From positions 1 through 64,000 of the forward strand of contig JAGRNR010000016.1 in assembly GCA_020440645.1 (NCBI GenBank): 64,000 bases of DNA, given 5' to 3'. The translations under genes were made by a program, and so were the position numbers. Each line of letters starts with the position of its first letter. Position 1 is the first letter of the stretch. Below the pieces are notes generated by a model. The model had not been told where the DNA came from. It did no database searches and was given only the letters and a program-made list of their open reading frames with translations. Below are positions 1 through 9,049 of the stretch, one piece after another. The stretch comes from JAHEFU01 sp020440645 (GTDB lineage Bacteria; 4484-113; JAFGCY01).

Positions 1-1160
1 GTGATGTCATCGGCAAACACCGGCTTGTTGCCAAAGCTGGAGCATTCCGAGAACAGGCTGGAAATCAACTTGGCCGGCGCCTGCTCACGGTTGCGGCGGA
101 ACACATTGACCACGCCCGGCAGGCCGAACATCTCATTGCTGCCGTTGGTGTGCTCAGTAATGCCATCGGTCAGGAGCAGGGCCATGTCACCGGCCTTCGG
201 CTGAAGTACCACCTCGCTGTACTTCTCCTCCGCGAAGAAGCCCAGCGGCGCGCTGCTGCTTTCGATCTGCTTGATCTTACCGGTCTCATGCTCCATGAAC
301 AGCATTGGCACATGCCCGCAATTGACGACGGACATCCGGCCGCTTGATGGCTCATAGCGGATGAAGATCGCTGTGAAGTAGTAGTTCTCCGTCAGGAAGC
401 GGGTGCTGAGCTGGTTGATGCGCTCCATCACCTGCGGCGGGCTCAGGTCACGCTCCTGTGCCATGGACACGAACAGCACCTTCAGCTGGCTGGCAATCAG
501 GGCGGAGGCGATGCCATGGCCGGACACGTCGGCAATGATCAGGCTGAAACGGCCGAACTCATCCTCGATGAAGTCGATGAAGTCACTGCCCAGGTCCTCG
601 CTTGAGCGGTGCTCGAAGTTCACGCTCAGGTTGCGGAACACCTTGTCCCCGGGCGGCAGGATCGCGCGCTGCACGCCACGGGCCATCGTCAGCTCCCGCT
701 CGATGCGCGAGATGTGCTGCTCCAGCATGTGGTTCTGGCTGCGCAGGTGCTCATTGGCTACCTTGACCTCCTTGCGCAACCGGCAGAGCTGCAGCTGCAG
801 GTCCACCCGCGCCATCAGCTCCCCGTTGTCAATCGGCTTCGGCATGTAGTCGTTCGCACCGATCTTGAAGAACTCGACCCGGTCCTTGTACTCAGTCATC
901 GAACTGATGATGATGATCGGAATGTCCTTCGTGCTCGGATTGCGCCTGAGGATCTTCGTCACCTCGACGCCATTGAGCGCCGGCATGATCACGTCCAGCA
1001 GCACGAGGTCGATGCCGCGCTGGTCCACGATCTGCAGCGCATCGCGCCCGTTCTTGGCGACGATCACCTCATAACCGCGGTTTTCCAGGCAGCTGCGCGT
1101 ATGCTCGAAGAATGTCGGTTCGTCATCGACAACGAGAATCCTGGGGTTGTAATCCTCTAT
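1..1160 (-). CDS. Response regulator with C-terminal PP2C (SpoIIE/RsbU-type) serine phosphatase, partial at left edge
   Basis: I translated this gene by hand; 386 codons are visible and the C-terminus lies beyond the window. Residues ~8-120 form a receiver domain with an acidic pair (D12, D13), the phospho-acceptor D56 in LLDVIMP and the conserved K108 in YMPKP. A coiled-coil linker (~125-160) leads to a PP2C phosphatase domain with metal-binding motifs ADVSGHG (D211) and LTDGITEH (D332). Family knowledge: such proteins are response regulators that dephosphorylate anti-sigma-factor antagonists. The target is not encoded nearby. No ATG, GTG or TTG occurs in frame between the upstream stop and the receiver domain. 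An AAGGAG at 1167-1172 lies 6 nt before an ATA codon at 1158-1160, which I take as the probable, unusual start. Confidence 0.85.
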   Translation of the reverse strand, partial: MEDYNPRILVVDDEPTFFEHTRSCLENRGYEVIVAKNGRDALQIVDQRGIDLVLLDVIMPALNGVEVTKILRRNPSTKDIPIIIISSMTEYKDRVEFFKIGANDYMPKPIDNGELMARVDLQLQLCRLRKEVKVANEHLRSQNHMLEQHISRIERELTMARGVQRAILPPGDKVFRNLSVNFEHRSSEDLGSDFIDFIEDEFGRFSLIIADVSGHGIASALIASQLKVLFVSMAQERDLSPPQVMERINQLSTRFLTENYYFTAIFIRYEPSSGRMSVVNCGHVPMLFMEHETGKIKQIESSSAPLGFFAEEKYSEVVLQPKAGDMALLLTDGITEHTNGSNEMFGLPGVVNVFRRNREQAPAKLISSLFSECSSFGNKPVFADDI

Positions 1161-1274
1161 GGTCTGCTCCTTGCCGAAGAATGTAACAGCGCTGCAGGGA
1201 CTGTTGGCACTCTTAATCGATATCTAGGAGCAGTTTTACCGTGTACGAAAAGTCAGACTGCGAGGCCCTGCAAT

Positions 1275-3719
1275 TTAGTGCACGAAGTCTATGTTTGCCT
1301 GCAGGGAATACTTGTTCTCATCCCAGTAAAGCGTGATTGCCACCTCGCCTGCATCGACCAGCTGATCAGCCAGCGCACTGAATGCCTCGGCACTCAGGCC
1401 GCGGCCACGCCTGAACAGCAGGTTGACTGCGGGTTCCCCGAGGAAGTCGGATGCTTCCGAGCTGACGGCAAAGCTGTCTATGTTGTTGTTCAGCAGCTGG
1501 TTGTCACTGCTGAGCTTGACCCTGGTCCAGTCCATCTTCTCGCTGCCGGGACCGCGCGGCTGGATGATCAAGGTGAATCCCTCGCCGTCCATCACCACCG
1601 GCCGCTTGGGCATCGAGACACTGATCTCTTCGACTACCACTTCCGCCTGCGTCACCGGGTAGAGGATGCTCTGGCCGTTGCGCCAGTCGAACTTCACTCC
1701 GGCATCCAGCCTCAGCTGCAGGCCTGCGCCGAACACCGTCGCGGCATCCCACTGGCCGGTCGGTGCACTGATCCTGACAATGCTGCCCTCCAGGCTGTTC
1801 TGCGGCAGGGACTGCACCACAACCGGGGCCGGCACAAGGCTGGCTCTGATCAACTCCGCCGAATTCGGGATGAATGGTGCGAAGTCCACAGAGCAGGCCA
1901 GGTTCGGCCTGTCCAGCACGTAGCTGGCCGGGTCAAGGTTCAGGCCTTCCACCTCCCCGGCCTCCAGCATGGCAACCGGCAGCTGAAATTCAAAACGGAT
2001 ATCGGTGTCGAGCACCGTATCCATCAGGTTGTTGATGCTCAGTTCAATCGTGCCGGGCACGAACAGTCCACTGAATTCCGCCAGGTAGGAATCCCCTTCC
2101 CTGCTGATGCTCAGTGGGCCGTTGTAGCTGATGTTTGAAAAGGCAACGGAATAGTTGGGATCATCCGGGATGAAGGTGAAGTCGCCATTAAGCAGCGCTA
2201 CCTCCGGTTTGTCATCCGCAGTGCACTGCAGGTGAACCTTGCAGCTTGTGCCCTGTGGTCCCTGTTCATGGTTAGTCAGCACCACGGACCAGTCCGAATT
2301 GAGGATGCGGTTCTCCGCAGATCCCGGTGTAGCCGGCCGTGATGCCAGTTCACGTGTGCCACTGATCCCGAGCTCAAGCTCTGTGCTGAATGGCACCATG
2401 CTGTTCGCGGCATCCACTACGCGAAGCTCCAGCCGCTCACCCGCATGCCAGTCCTCCCCCTCCGGACCGAAGATGCAGGTGATGCCGCTGTTGGTGAACC
2501 CGCTGAACAGCAGCTCTGAGCCGCCGCTCTGGCGCTGCAGGCTGTAGCTCAGGTTGTCAGCATCAAGCTCAGACAGCCGGATACCCTGCAAGGTGAAGCG
2601 CGCCGGGTCAGCCCCGGGCAGCATCTCACTCGAAACCAGGCTCAGGCTGATCAGGTCACCTGCGTCCGTACCCTGCCAGTTGCCACTGGGCTGCCAGGGT
2701 GTATAGGTGTTGCCATTATCCACCGGTGGAGCTTCCGTCAGGTTGCCACCATTGCTGGAAACACCATTTTCCGTCGGCTGGGTTATCAGGCCGGCGTCCT
2801 TGACCGTCAGGTCCTCCAGCAGCAGCGTCTCCTCACCCTGCCTGACAACCAGCGTGTAACGCCCGGGCTGCAGTTCATTGTCAAACGACAGCGTGATGCT
2901 GTTGCTGTCAATCACGCGCTTGGCAGTCGGCACGATCGGCTGGTCCTCATGCAGCAGCTGGATCGTCAGCCCCTCCAGGAAACTGTGGTTGAAGCCGCTG
3001 CCGATCAGCTTGATCTCCTGCCCGGCAACCGGTTCCAGCTCCGCCGGACTGAAGCCGAGCACATACGCACCGGTGCTGTTGCGGATCGTCAGCTCGATCA
3101 GGTAGATCGGCATGCTGTCAAACATCAGCTTGCCGCGGATGCTGCCCTCCGGCAGAGCACCGCTGACCGCAGCCACGATCTGCTCGGGGCCGGCATAGGT
3201 GAACACGGTGTTCAGCCGGCGCAGCTCGAGGCTGCTCTTGGTCCATTCAATGTTCAGGTGGCTGACTGCGGCCTCGGAGATGGCGTCACAGGTCAGCAGC
3301 AGCGCGAAACCGTTGTCAGCCTCGGCGATCACCTTCGGGTCGTAGTCCTTGATCACCGGTACCACCAGGTCGCTGTCAACACTGAACATCTTCTCGCCAA
3401 AGGCCTCCTCACCGAGGTGGTTGTAGATCAGCACGTTGTAGGATCCAGCCGGAGCCAGTTGCGGAATACGGACCTGTGCCACGATCTCCTCGGCACTGCT
3501 GGAAAGGATCTTCAGCAACTGGATGCGCTGCGGGAAGAAGTCCAGTGACACCCCGCCCTGCGGCAGGTTACTGCCGCTGATGGTAAGCATCACGGTCTGT
3601 CCCTGCTTGGCATTGGGAGGATCAATTTTCGTGATGTCACCATCGACCGCGTGCGCGCGGCCATGTGCCAATGCAATGGCTAGCAGCGTGTGCAGCAGTA
3701 TGACGGCCAGGCGCTTCAT
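1275..3719 (-). CDS. Secreted protein with an N-terminal IPT/TIG-like domain
   Basis: The product is 814 residues with a cleavable-type signal peptide (MKRLAVILLHTLLAIALAHG). Directly after it comes a TIG/IPT-like beta-sandwich (residues ~28-100; IDPPNAKQGQTVMLTISGSN is typical of this fold). The rest looks like a series of beta-rich repeats with no catalytic motif that I recognise. A GTG three bases upstream (3720-3722) is an equally possible start. It is the last gene of a three-gene block after the NYN and LptA-like genes, separated by 7 bp from the LptA-like stop. It probably acts in the periplasm or at the cell surface. Precise function unknown. Confidence 0.75.
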   Translation of the reverse strand: MKRLAVILLHTLLAIALAHGRAHAVDGDITKIDPPNAKQGQTVMLTISGSNLPQGGVSLDFFPQRIQLLKILSSSAEEIVAQVRIPQLAPAGSYNVLIYNHLGEEAFGEKMFSVDSDLVVPVIKDYDPKVIAEADNGFALLLTCDAISEAAVSHLNIEWTKSSLELRRLNTVFTYAGPEQIVAAVSGALPEGSIRGKLMFDSMPIYLIELTIRNSTGAYVLGFSPAELEPVAGQEIKLIGSGFNHSFLEGLTIQLLHEDQPIVPTAKRVIDSNSITLSFDNELQPGRYTLVVRQGEETLLLEDLTVKDAGLITQPTENGVSSNGGNLTEAPPVDNGNTYTPWQPSGNWQGTDAGDLISLSLVSSEMLPGADPARFTLQGIRLSELDADNLSYSLQRQSGGSELLFSGFTNSGITCIFGPEGEDWHAGERLELRVVDAANSMVPFSTELELGISGTRELASRPATPGSAENRILNSDWSVVLTNHEQGPQGTSCKVHLQCTADDKPEVALLNGDFTFIPDDPNYSVAFSNISYNGPLSISREGDSYLAEFSGLFVPGTIELSINNLMDTVLDTDIRFEFQLPVAMLEAGEVEGLNLDPASYVLDRPNLACSVDFAPFIPNSAELIRASLVPAPVVVQSLPQNSLEGSIVRISAPTGQWDAATVFGAGLQLRLDAGVKFDWRNGQSILYPVTQAEVVVEEISVSMPKRPVVMDGEGFTLIIQPRGPGSEKMDWTRVKLSSDNQLLNNNIDSFAVSSEASDFLGEPAVNLLFRRGRGLSAEAFSALADQLVDAGEVAITLYWDENKYSLQANIDFVH

Positions 3720-3726
3720 CACTTGG

Positions 3727-4812
3727 TTACTTGTGCAGTATCTCTGACAGGTCGAGGCCTTCGTTGCCGCTGATCACGTCAAGCGCCATCCCCGCTTCCA
3801 GTCCCTCCGGAAACACTATCCGAACTCCCTGCTGGTCCTGCACGATGCTGAGCAGGTCGCTCTTCAGCAGGGCCATGTCGGCGGACAGGTCTATCCCACC
3901 ACTCAACAGGAACTGCGACCCGTATCCGGGGTCAATTGTTCCCGAAATCGTATCAGCGCTGAAACTGAGGTCCTGCTGAGGCTGGCGCAGTGAACCCCTC
4001 ACCGGAGACCCGGTGGCCAGCAGGTCGATCATCGTGCCATCGTGTCCATTGTCCAGGAACTTCGCATTCACGCTGCCGGCGCTGAAATTAAGCTGTTCAC
4101 CCTTGATTTCAGTTGCCAGCGCATGCAGGCTGGAAAGCTGGTTGCGCTCATCCAGCTGCCCGGTCATCGAGGCACCGTTCAGCACGAGGTCACTCATCAT
4201 TACCGGAGTGGCCGACGGTCCGCTGCGGGCATCATCGGCAACCGGCAGCAGCAGGCTGAAGGGCTGCGGTACATTGACCAGCCCGCTATCGGTGTCCATC
4301 GTCATGATGCTCGTCGTGAACTGGTAGCCCTCCCGACTGAACACCTGCACCTTGTCGCGCAGCTCGATTCGATATGTACTTTGCTCATCACCGGGCTGGC
4401 CCGTCAGCTTCACCGTACCGGACTCAGCATTGAATGCCAGTCCCTGCTCGCTGAGCATGCCGCTGATTTCACCGGGGCAGCGCAGCAGGTTTTCATCAAT
4501 GTAGATCTCGACCCGCTGCGTATCCAGCCGGCTGCCGGTCTGCTCAAGGTGCACATTGCCAGTTGCCTCAGCGAAGCTGTCAGCCTGGCTGTAGCGCAGG
4601 CTGTCGGCACTGAGGCGGTAGTCCTGGTACTCGAACTGCACACCACCGGTGTAGACGGCCACCTGGTTGCCCTCGTGGATCTCGATGCGGGTCCGTCCAT
4701 TGCTGCGGATGCGCAGCACGTCGTCATCCCCCGCTTCATGCTGTGCGACCGAAACTGCAGGCTGCATCACGAGCAGCGCAAGCAGTCCGGCTGGCAACAG
4801 CAGTTTATTCAT
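3727..4812 (-). CDS. LptA/OstA-like periplasmic protein
   Basis: This is a 361-residue protein with a signal peptide (residues ~1-24). The region ~30-125 carries the repeating beta-strand pattern of the OstA/LptA fold (VAVYTGGVQFEYQDYRLSAD; AEATGNVHLEQTGSRLDTQR). In Gram-negative bacteria that fold bridges lipopolysaccharide from the inner to the outer membrane. The length exceeds a classic LptA (~180 residues), and a second half (~200-330) shows similar strand patterns, so it could be a double or LptC/LptA-like variant. The ATG overlaps the end of the upstream NYN gene by 8 bp, implying translational coupling. No lptB or lptD is visible nearby, so assignment to LPS transport is inference from fold. 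Confidence 0.65.
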   Translation of the reverse strand: MNKLLLPAGLLALLVMQPAVSVAQHEAGDDDVLRIRSNGRTRIEIHEGNQVAVYTGGVQFEYQDYRLSADSLRYSQADSFAEATGNVHLEQTGSRLDTQRVEIYIDENLLRCPGEISGMLSEQGLAFNAESGTVKLTGQPGDEQSTYRIELRDKVQVFSREGYQFTTSIMTMDTDSGLVNVPQPFSLLLPVADDARSGPSATPVMMSDLVLNGASMTGQLDERNQLSSLHALATEIKGEQLNFSAGSVNAKFLDNGHDGTMIDLLATGSPVRGSLRQPQQDLSFSADTISGTIDPGYGSQFLLSGGIDLSADMALLKSDLLSIVQDQQGVRIVFPEGLEAGMALDVISGNEGLDLSEILHK

Positions 4813-5308
4813 AAAGGAGTACGTCTGCGTCCAGCGGGATGAATTCCGAGGCGGTCAGCCTCAGTTCCTCGCTGGTCGATCCGGTGAATCCGTATACTTC
4901 CACGCGCACGCCGTGTGCCTTCAGGTGCCGCACGAGGTCGCAGAAGTCGCCGTCACCGCTGACAAGCGCCACCACGTCCACACGGTCCATCAGGCTGATC
5001 GAATCAATTGCGATGCCCATGTCCCAGTCGCCCTTGGCGCTGCCATCCGGCCGCTTCTTGAGCTCCTTGCTCTTCACCTCGTATCCCACCTGGTGGAGGA
5101 AGTTGATGAAGCTACTCTGGTCGATCTCGGGGGTCTGCACGATGTAGGCCAGCGCACGGATCATGCGACGGCCCATGGTCACCTTCTCGGCCAGCTGCTG
5201 GAAGTTCAGCTTGCGCTGGTAGAGGGCGCGGGCGGAGTAGAACATGTTCTGGACATCAACGAATACAGCCAGCCGCTGGCTGACGTGTATCGGGCGTCGG
5301 CGTTCCAT
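4805..5308 (-). CDS. NYN (LabA/DUF88-type PIN-like) domain protein
   Basis: The 167-residue product matches the NYN/LabA family, PIN-like nucleases thought to act on RNA. The N-terminal motif FVDVQNMFYSAR carries the first acidic residue (D18) and conserved N21. GDWDMGIAIDSI and VSGDGDFCDLV supply the remaining acidic metal-binding residues, so the active site looks complete. There is no signal peptide, so it is cytoplasmic. It is the first gene of a block with the LptA-like and TIG-like genes. That pairing with envelope genes is unexpected for a putative RNase and may only reflect convenient co-transcription. Confidence 0.85.
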   Translation of the reverse strand: MERRRPIHVSQRLAVFVDVQNMFYSARALYQRKLNFQQLAEKVTMGRRMIRALAYIVQTPEIDQSSFINFLHQVGYEVKSKELKKRPDGSAKGDWDMGIAIDSISLMDRVDVVALVSGDGDFCDLVRHLKAHGVRVEVYGFTGSTSEELRLTASEFIPLDADVLLYE

Positions 5309-5400
5309 ATTTTCAGATCCTGAGTTTATGTATTCCGCGGCCGGAACCCACCATCCGGCTGCGGGCTGATTCTACATCATTGCTGGCCAAATCCAGCGTA

Positions 5401-6849
5401 TCAGTTGGTTTCGCTCTCGCTGCCGGGCTCTGGTCCGGGAGCGCCGTCAAGCGCATCCGCAGTGAGGTGGCCTTCCATGTCCTCCTCCGGCTCGAGCTTT
5501 GGCTCATCCGGCACATCCTGTCCGCTGGCCAGCTGCTTGGCGACGTCCTCACCCTTCTTGAGCATTGCATCGTTGGCGCGCAGGTAGCGGGTCAGCTCCG
5601 TGCGCAGCTCCTGGATCTCCTTGCTCTTCTCGATGATCTTCTCGTCGAGTTCCTTCAGGTAGGGATCGTCCTTGAGCTGGTTGTTCACGTCGTACCAGAT
5701 CTGCGGCGCAATGCCTTCCTTATGGATCTCGGTATGCGAGGGGGTGTAGTACTTGCCGATCACGACAGCCAGTGCGCTGTGCTCATCACCGTTCTCGTCG
5801 TAGTCCATCGGGATCACGGCCTGCACCACGCCCTTGCCGAAGCTCTGCTCACCGACCACCTTGGCCTTGCCGTAGTCCAGCAGGGCCTGTGTCAGCACCT
5901 CGCTGGCGCTGGCGGTGCCGTCATTGATCAGTACCACGACAGGTACATCAAACTTCTCGGTGTTCGGGTCAGCACTGAGCTGCGCACTCTCGGAGGAGTT
6001 GCGGGTCTGCACCTCGACGATCATGCCGTCCTTCACGAAGCAGTCCGCAACGTCGCGGGCTGCAGTCAGCACACCGCCGGTGTTGTCACGCAGGTCGATG
6101 ATCACGGACTTCATGCCCTGGGCCTGCAGTTCCTCCATGTTGCGGCGGAAGTCAGGCCCAGTCTCCTCGGCGAAGTTGGAGATCTTGATGTAGCCAACGC
6201 CACCGTCATACATCTCAGCAACTGCAACTGAGCTGTACTCAACGTTGCGCCGCTCAATCTCGAAGTCCAGGAAATCCGGCTCGCCAGCGCGGAAGATCTT
6301 CACCTTGACCTTGGTGCCGATCGGGCCCTTGATCTTGGCCGCCACTTCGGGAAGGATCATGTTGAAGGTGTCATCACCCTCGATCTCGGCGATCACGTCA
6401 TCCTTGTGCAGGCCCGACTCCTCAGCCGGGGTGTTAGGGAACACGGTCACGATTTCGGGGTAGTGCCCGTCAGCGCTGAGGCCCATCAGGATGCCAACGC
6501 CGGCATACTCACCGGTGGTCTGGGCATTCAGGTCCTTGTACAGTTCAGGGTTGTAGAAGTGAGTGAAGTCGTCGTTGTAAGGGTCATCCCGCAGCACGGA
6601 CAGCATGCCGGTCACGGCTGCATATTCCATCTTCTGCTTTGTCTGGTCATCCAGCTCCGTGAAGTAGTCACGGTCCAGCAGGTCGAATGCCTTCTTGACC
6701 AGGTTCGGGTTCTGCATGCTGCGGATCTTGCCCAGCAGGTCGGTAGTGCCAAGGCTGCCGTCGCTGGAGCGGGCCAGTTTCATGCCGAGGAACAGTGAGG
6801 CTACCGCCACGAGAAGCAGCACGCTGAAACGTACCAGGAAGTTGGTCAT
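5401..6849 (-). CDS. ctpA: C-terminal processing peptidase, S41 family
   Basis: The product is a 482-residue periplasmic serine protease of the CtpA/Prc family, which trims C-terminal tails of envelope proteins and murein hydrolases. It has an N-terminal membrane anchor/signal segment (residues 4-22), a PDZ domain (~112-195) and an S41 catalytic core. The Ser-Lys dyad is visible: S314 in GTASASE and K339 in SFGKG, with the family's 25-residue spacing. A coiled coil and an acidic tail (EPEEDMEG...) end the protein. I start it at the ATG at 6849, preceded by TTGGAG, rather than at an ATG 14 codons upstream. It follows the EnvC-like gene in the ftsEX cluster, consistent with processing of cell-wall enzymes. 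Confidence 0.9.
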   Translation of the reverse strand: MTNFLVRFSVLLLVAVASLFLGMKLARSSDGSLGTTDLLGKIRSMQNPNLVKKAFDLLDRDYFTELDDQTKQKMEYAAVTGMLSVLRDDPYNDDFTHFYNPELYKDLNAQTTGEYAGVGILMGLSADGHYPEIVTVFPNTPAEESGLHKDDVIAEIEGDDTFNMILPEVAAKIKGPIGTKVKVKIFRAGEPDFLDFEIERRNVEYSSVAVAEMYDGGVGYIKISNFAEETGPDFRRNMEELQAQGMKSVIIDLRDNTGGVLTAARDVADCFVKDGMIVEVQTRNSSESAQLSADPNTEKFDVPVVVLINDGTASASEVLTQALLDYGKAKVVGEQSFGKGVVQAVIPMDYDENGDEHSALAVVIGKYYTPSHTEIHKEGIAPQIWYDVNNQLKDDPYLKELDEKIIEKSKEIQELRTELTRYLRANDAMLKKGEDVAKQLASGQDVPDEPKLEPEEDMEGHLTADALDGAPGPEPGSESETN

Positions 6850-6966
6850 GCGATTGTTCTCCAAGAAAACCCTCCGGGTCGGATGTGGCATAGGACTGCC
6901 CGCACCCCTAAAGATGTTCGGAAGTGGCTAAAGTGTAACGCAGGCTCCGGAGATACTACCGCTACC

Positions 6967-8100
6967 TTACTTCATTGACTTGGTCGGATCGACCGGTTCG
7001 CCCTTGATGCGTACCTCGAAGTGGCAGTGGTTGCCCGTACTGATGCCGGTGCTGCCGACCTCGCCGATCTTGTCACCCTGCTTCACTTCCTGGCCTTCCT
7101 TGCAGCTGAACTTGCTCATATGGCCATACAGGGTCGTGCGGCTGTTGCCGTGGTCAATGATCACAGTGTTGCCGTAGCCGCCGTAATACTTGGCGACGAT
7201 CACCTTGCCGTCACCACTGGCACGGATCGGCGTGCCCTTCGGGGCACCGATGTCCACACCGGTATGCATTCGCTGCTTCTTGTAGACAGGGTGTCTGCGC
7301 ATCCCGAACGGGCTGGTGATCGATCCGCTGCAGGGTTTGGCGAAGCTGCCCTTCCATTCACCCTTGTACGAGCGGTCCTTGTCAGCCGCGATCGCGGCCA
7401 GTTCCTTGATGATGCGCTTGTTGGTCTCCTCAAGTTCACGGATCTCCTTGAGGTAGACATCGATGTCCTGCTCAATGGCGAGGTTGGTGTTGCGCTGTTC
7501 ACTGCTCAGGCGTTCGAGGGATGTCTTCTCCTCCTCGAGGCTGACCTTGATCTTGTCGATTTCCTCAATCTGCAGGGCGATCGCGGACACCTTCTGTTCC
7601 AGCTCCTGTTGCGAGGCCTTGGTATCAGTCACGATCTGCTGGTCCTGCTCGAGGATCGTCTGCACAAAGAACATGCGGTCCACCAGCTCGCCGAAGTCCG
7701 CCACGTTGAACATCACGTCCACGTAGGACAACTCACCCTGCATGTAAAGCGTGCGGGCCCGCTCCGAGAGGCGCAGCTTGTGCTCGCTGACCTTCTTCTC
7801 CAGCGCGATCTTCTCATCCTCGCTGGCCTTGCGCTTCTTCTCAGCTTCCGCAAGCTGGGACTCGATGCCAGCGATCTGGCGGTTCTTGGCATTGATCTGC
7901 TGGTCGATCACCTCAATGGCATTCTGCACCACCACGCCCTGCTGCTTCAGCTTCTTGATCTCACCCCACAGCTGGTCGGCCTTCTTGCTGTTCTGCTTCT
8001 GCTGCTTCTCCAGCTTGGCGCTCTGGCCCCAGGAAGTTCCTCCGAGCACGAACAGGCTCAGCAGGCCCACGATGCAGATTCTGGCAATGTTCCCTTTCAT
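6967..8100 (-). CDS. EnvC-like coiled-coil LytM (M23) peptidase
   Basis: A 377-residue secreted protein: signal peptide (1-25), long coiled coils (~27-115 and ~150-240) and a C-terminal M23/LytM domain (~258-377). The zinc ligands are all present (H279 and D283 in MHTGVD; HCH at 358-360), so unlike E. coli EnvC it is probably an active peptidoglycan endopeptidase. It lies 13 bp downstream of ftsX. In other bacteria FtsEX holds and switches on exactly this kind of coiled-coil hydrolase or hydrolase activator at the division site, so the neighbours strongly support that role. SPFGMRRHPVYKK is the usual entry to the domain. Confidence 0.9.
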   Translation of the reverse strand: MKGNIARICIVGLLSLFVLGGTSWGQSAKLEKQQKQNSKKADQLWGEIKKLKQQGVVVQNAIEVIDQQINAKNRQIAGIESQLAEAEKKRKASEDEKIALEKKVSEHKLRLSERARTLYMQGELSYVDVMFNVADFGELVDRMFFVQTILEQDQQIVTDTKASQQELEQKVSAIALQIEEIDKIKVSLEEEKTSLERLSSEQRNTNLAIEQDIDVYLKEIRELEETNKRIIKELAAIAADKDRSYKGEWKGSFAKPCSGSITSPFGMRRHPVYKKQRMHTGVDIGAPKGTPIRASGDGKVIVAKYYGGYGNTVIIDHGNSRTTLYGHMSKFSCKEGQEVKQGDKIGEVGSTGISTGNHCHFEVRIKGEPVDPTKSMK

Positions 8101-8113
8101 GCTTCTCCCTCTC

Positions 8114-9049
8114 TCACTTGAGCTGCTTCATGACCTTGATGCTCTCAAGCTGCAGCTCCAGCTCCCTGCGCAGGAAGTTGTTCACTGTCCTGAGCGAGCC
8201 GAAGAATCCGACGACGATGCCAAGTCCCACGAGCAGGCTGGCCAGTGCCATGAACAGGTAGCTTTCGTCGACCCCGAGACTCGGCATGGCCTGGGCCAGG
8301 TCGGTCAGGGCCAGCGCCTGCTTCATGCTGACCAGCAACCCGAAAATTATGATATACGCAATGCCCGCCCCGAGGAAACCGAAGAAGATTCCCTCGAAGA
8401 TGAATGGCCAGCGGATGAACCACCACGTCGCTCCCACGAGCTGCATGATGCGGATTTCCGTTCGCCGCGCATAGACGGACAGCGCAATGATGTTGTTGAT
8501 GCTTGAGTAGGTGAACAGCACCAGCAGGCTGATCGTGATCAGGCAGACGATCACGAGGATCATCAGGATCTTCAGGTACTTCTCCACCACCTGCGAGCCG
8601 TAGCGCGTGGCCAGCGTGCCGGTCAGCTTTTCGCACTGGGCCACCACGTCCTCGATATGTTCCGGGTCACTGGCCTGGATCACGAAGCTGGCCGGCAGCG
8701 GGTTGTTCTCCAGCAGGTCATTCAGTTCCAGCGTGCTGCTGCGGGCGGAGAAGATCGCCAGTGCCTCGTCCTTCGAGCGGAACTTCACCGCCTTGACGAA
8801 CTCCATGTTGGTGATGTCCTGCTCCATCGCATTGATCTGCTTGGCACTCAGGTCATCCTTCAGGAACACGTGGATCTCAAGCTGATCACCGAGCTTCTTC
8901 CAGGCGATTGCACCGCCGACGAGGATCACGAAGAAGATGCCGAGCACCAGCAGGCTGATCGTCACCTGCGCGCCATAGGTCAGGTGCAGGAAGCGGCTGT
9001 GGCGCAGGCTTTCCACGAACTCACGGAACAGGAAGAAGAAGCTACGCAT
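8114..9049 (-). CDS. ftsX: Cell division protein FtsX
   Basis: FtsX is the membrane half of the FtsEX complex that couples ATP hydrolysis to peptidoglycan hydrolase activation. The 311-residue product has an N-terminal cytoplasmic segment, a first transmembrane helix (~25-48), a large periplasmic domain (~50-165) that would bind the EnvC-like protein, and three C-terminal transmembrane helices. I chose the ATG at 9049. It has GGGAGG 7 nt upstream and overlaps the ftsE stop by 8 bp, whereas the longer frame lacks support. Confidence 0.93.
   Translation of the reverse strand: MRSFFFLFREFVESLRHSRFLHLTYGAQVTISLLVLGIFFVILVGGAIAWKKLGDQLEIHVFLKDDLSAKQINAMEQDITNMEFVKAVKFRSKDEALAIFSARSSTLELNDLLENNPLPASFVIQASDPEHIEDVVAQCEKLTGTLATRYGSQVVEKYLKILMILVIVCLITISLLVLFTYSSINNIIALSVYARRTEIRIMQLVGATWWFIRWPFIFEGIFFGFLGAGIAYIIIFGLLVSMKQALALTDLAQAMPSLGVDESYLFMALASLLVGLGIVVGFFGSLRTVNNFLRRELELQLESIKVMKQLK

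Noticed and set aside
609..2138. A 509-codon plus-strand open frame
   Set aside because: It lies antisense to the receiver-PP2C and TIG-protein genes, has no domain or RBS, and crosses their boundary. GC-rich codon bias opens such frames.
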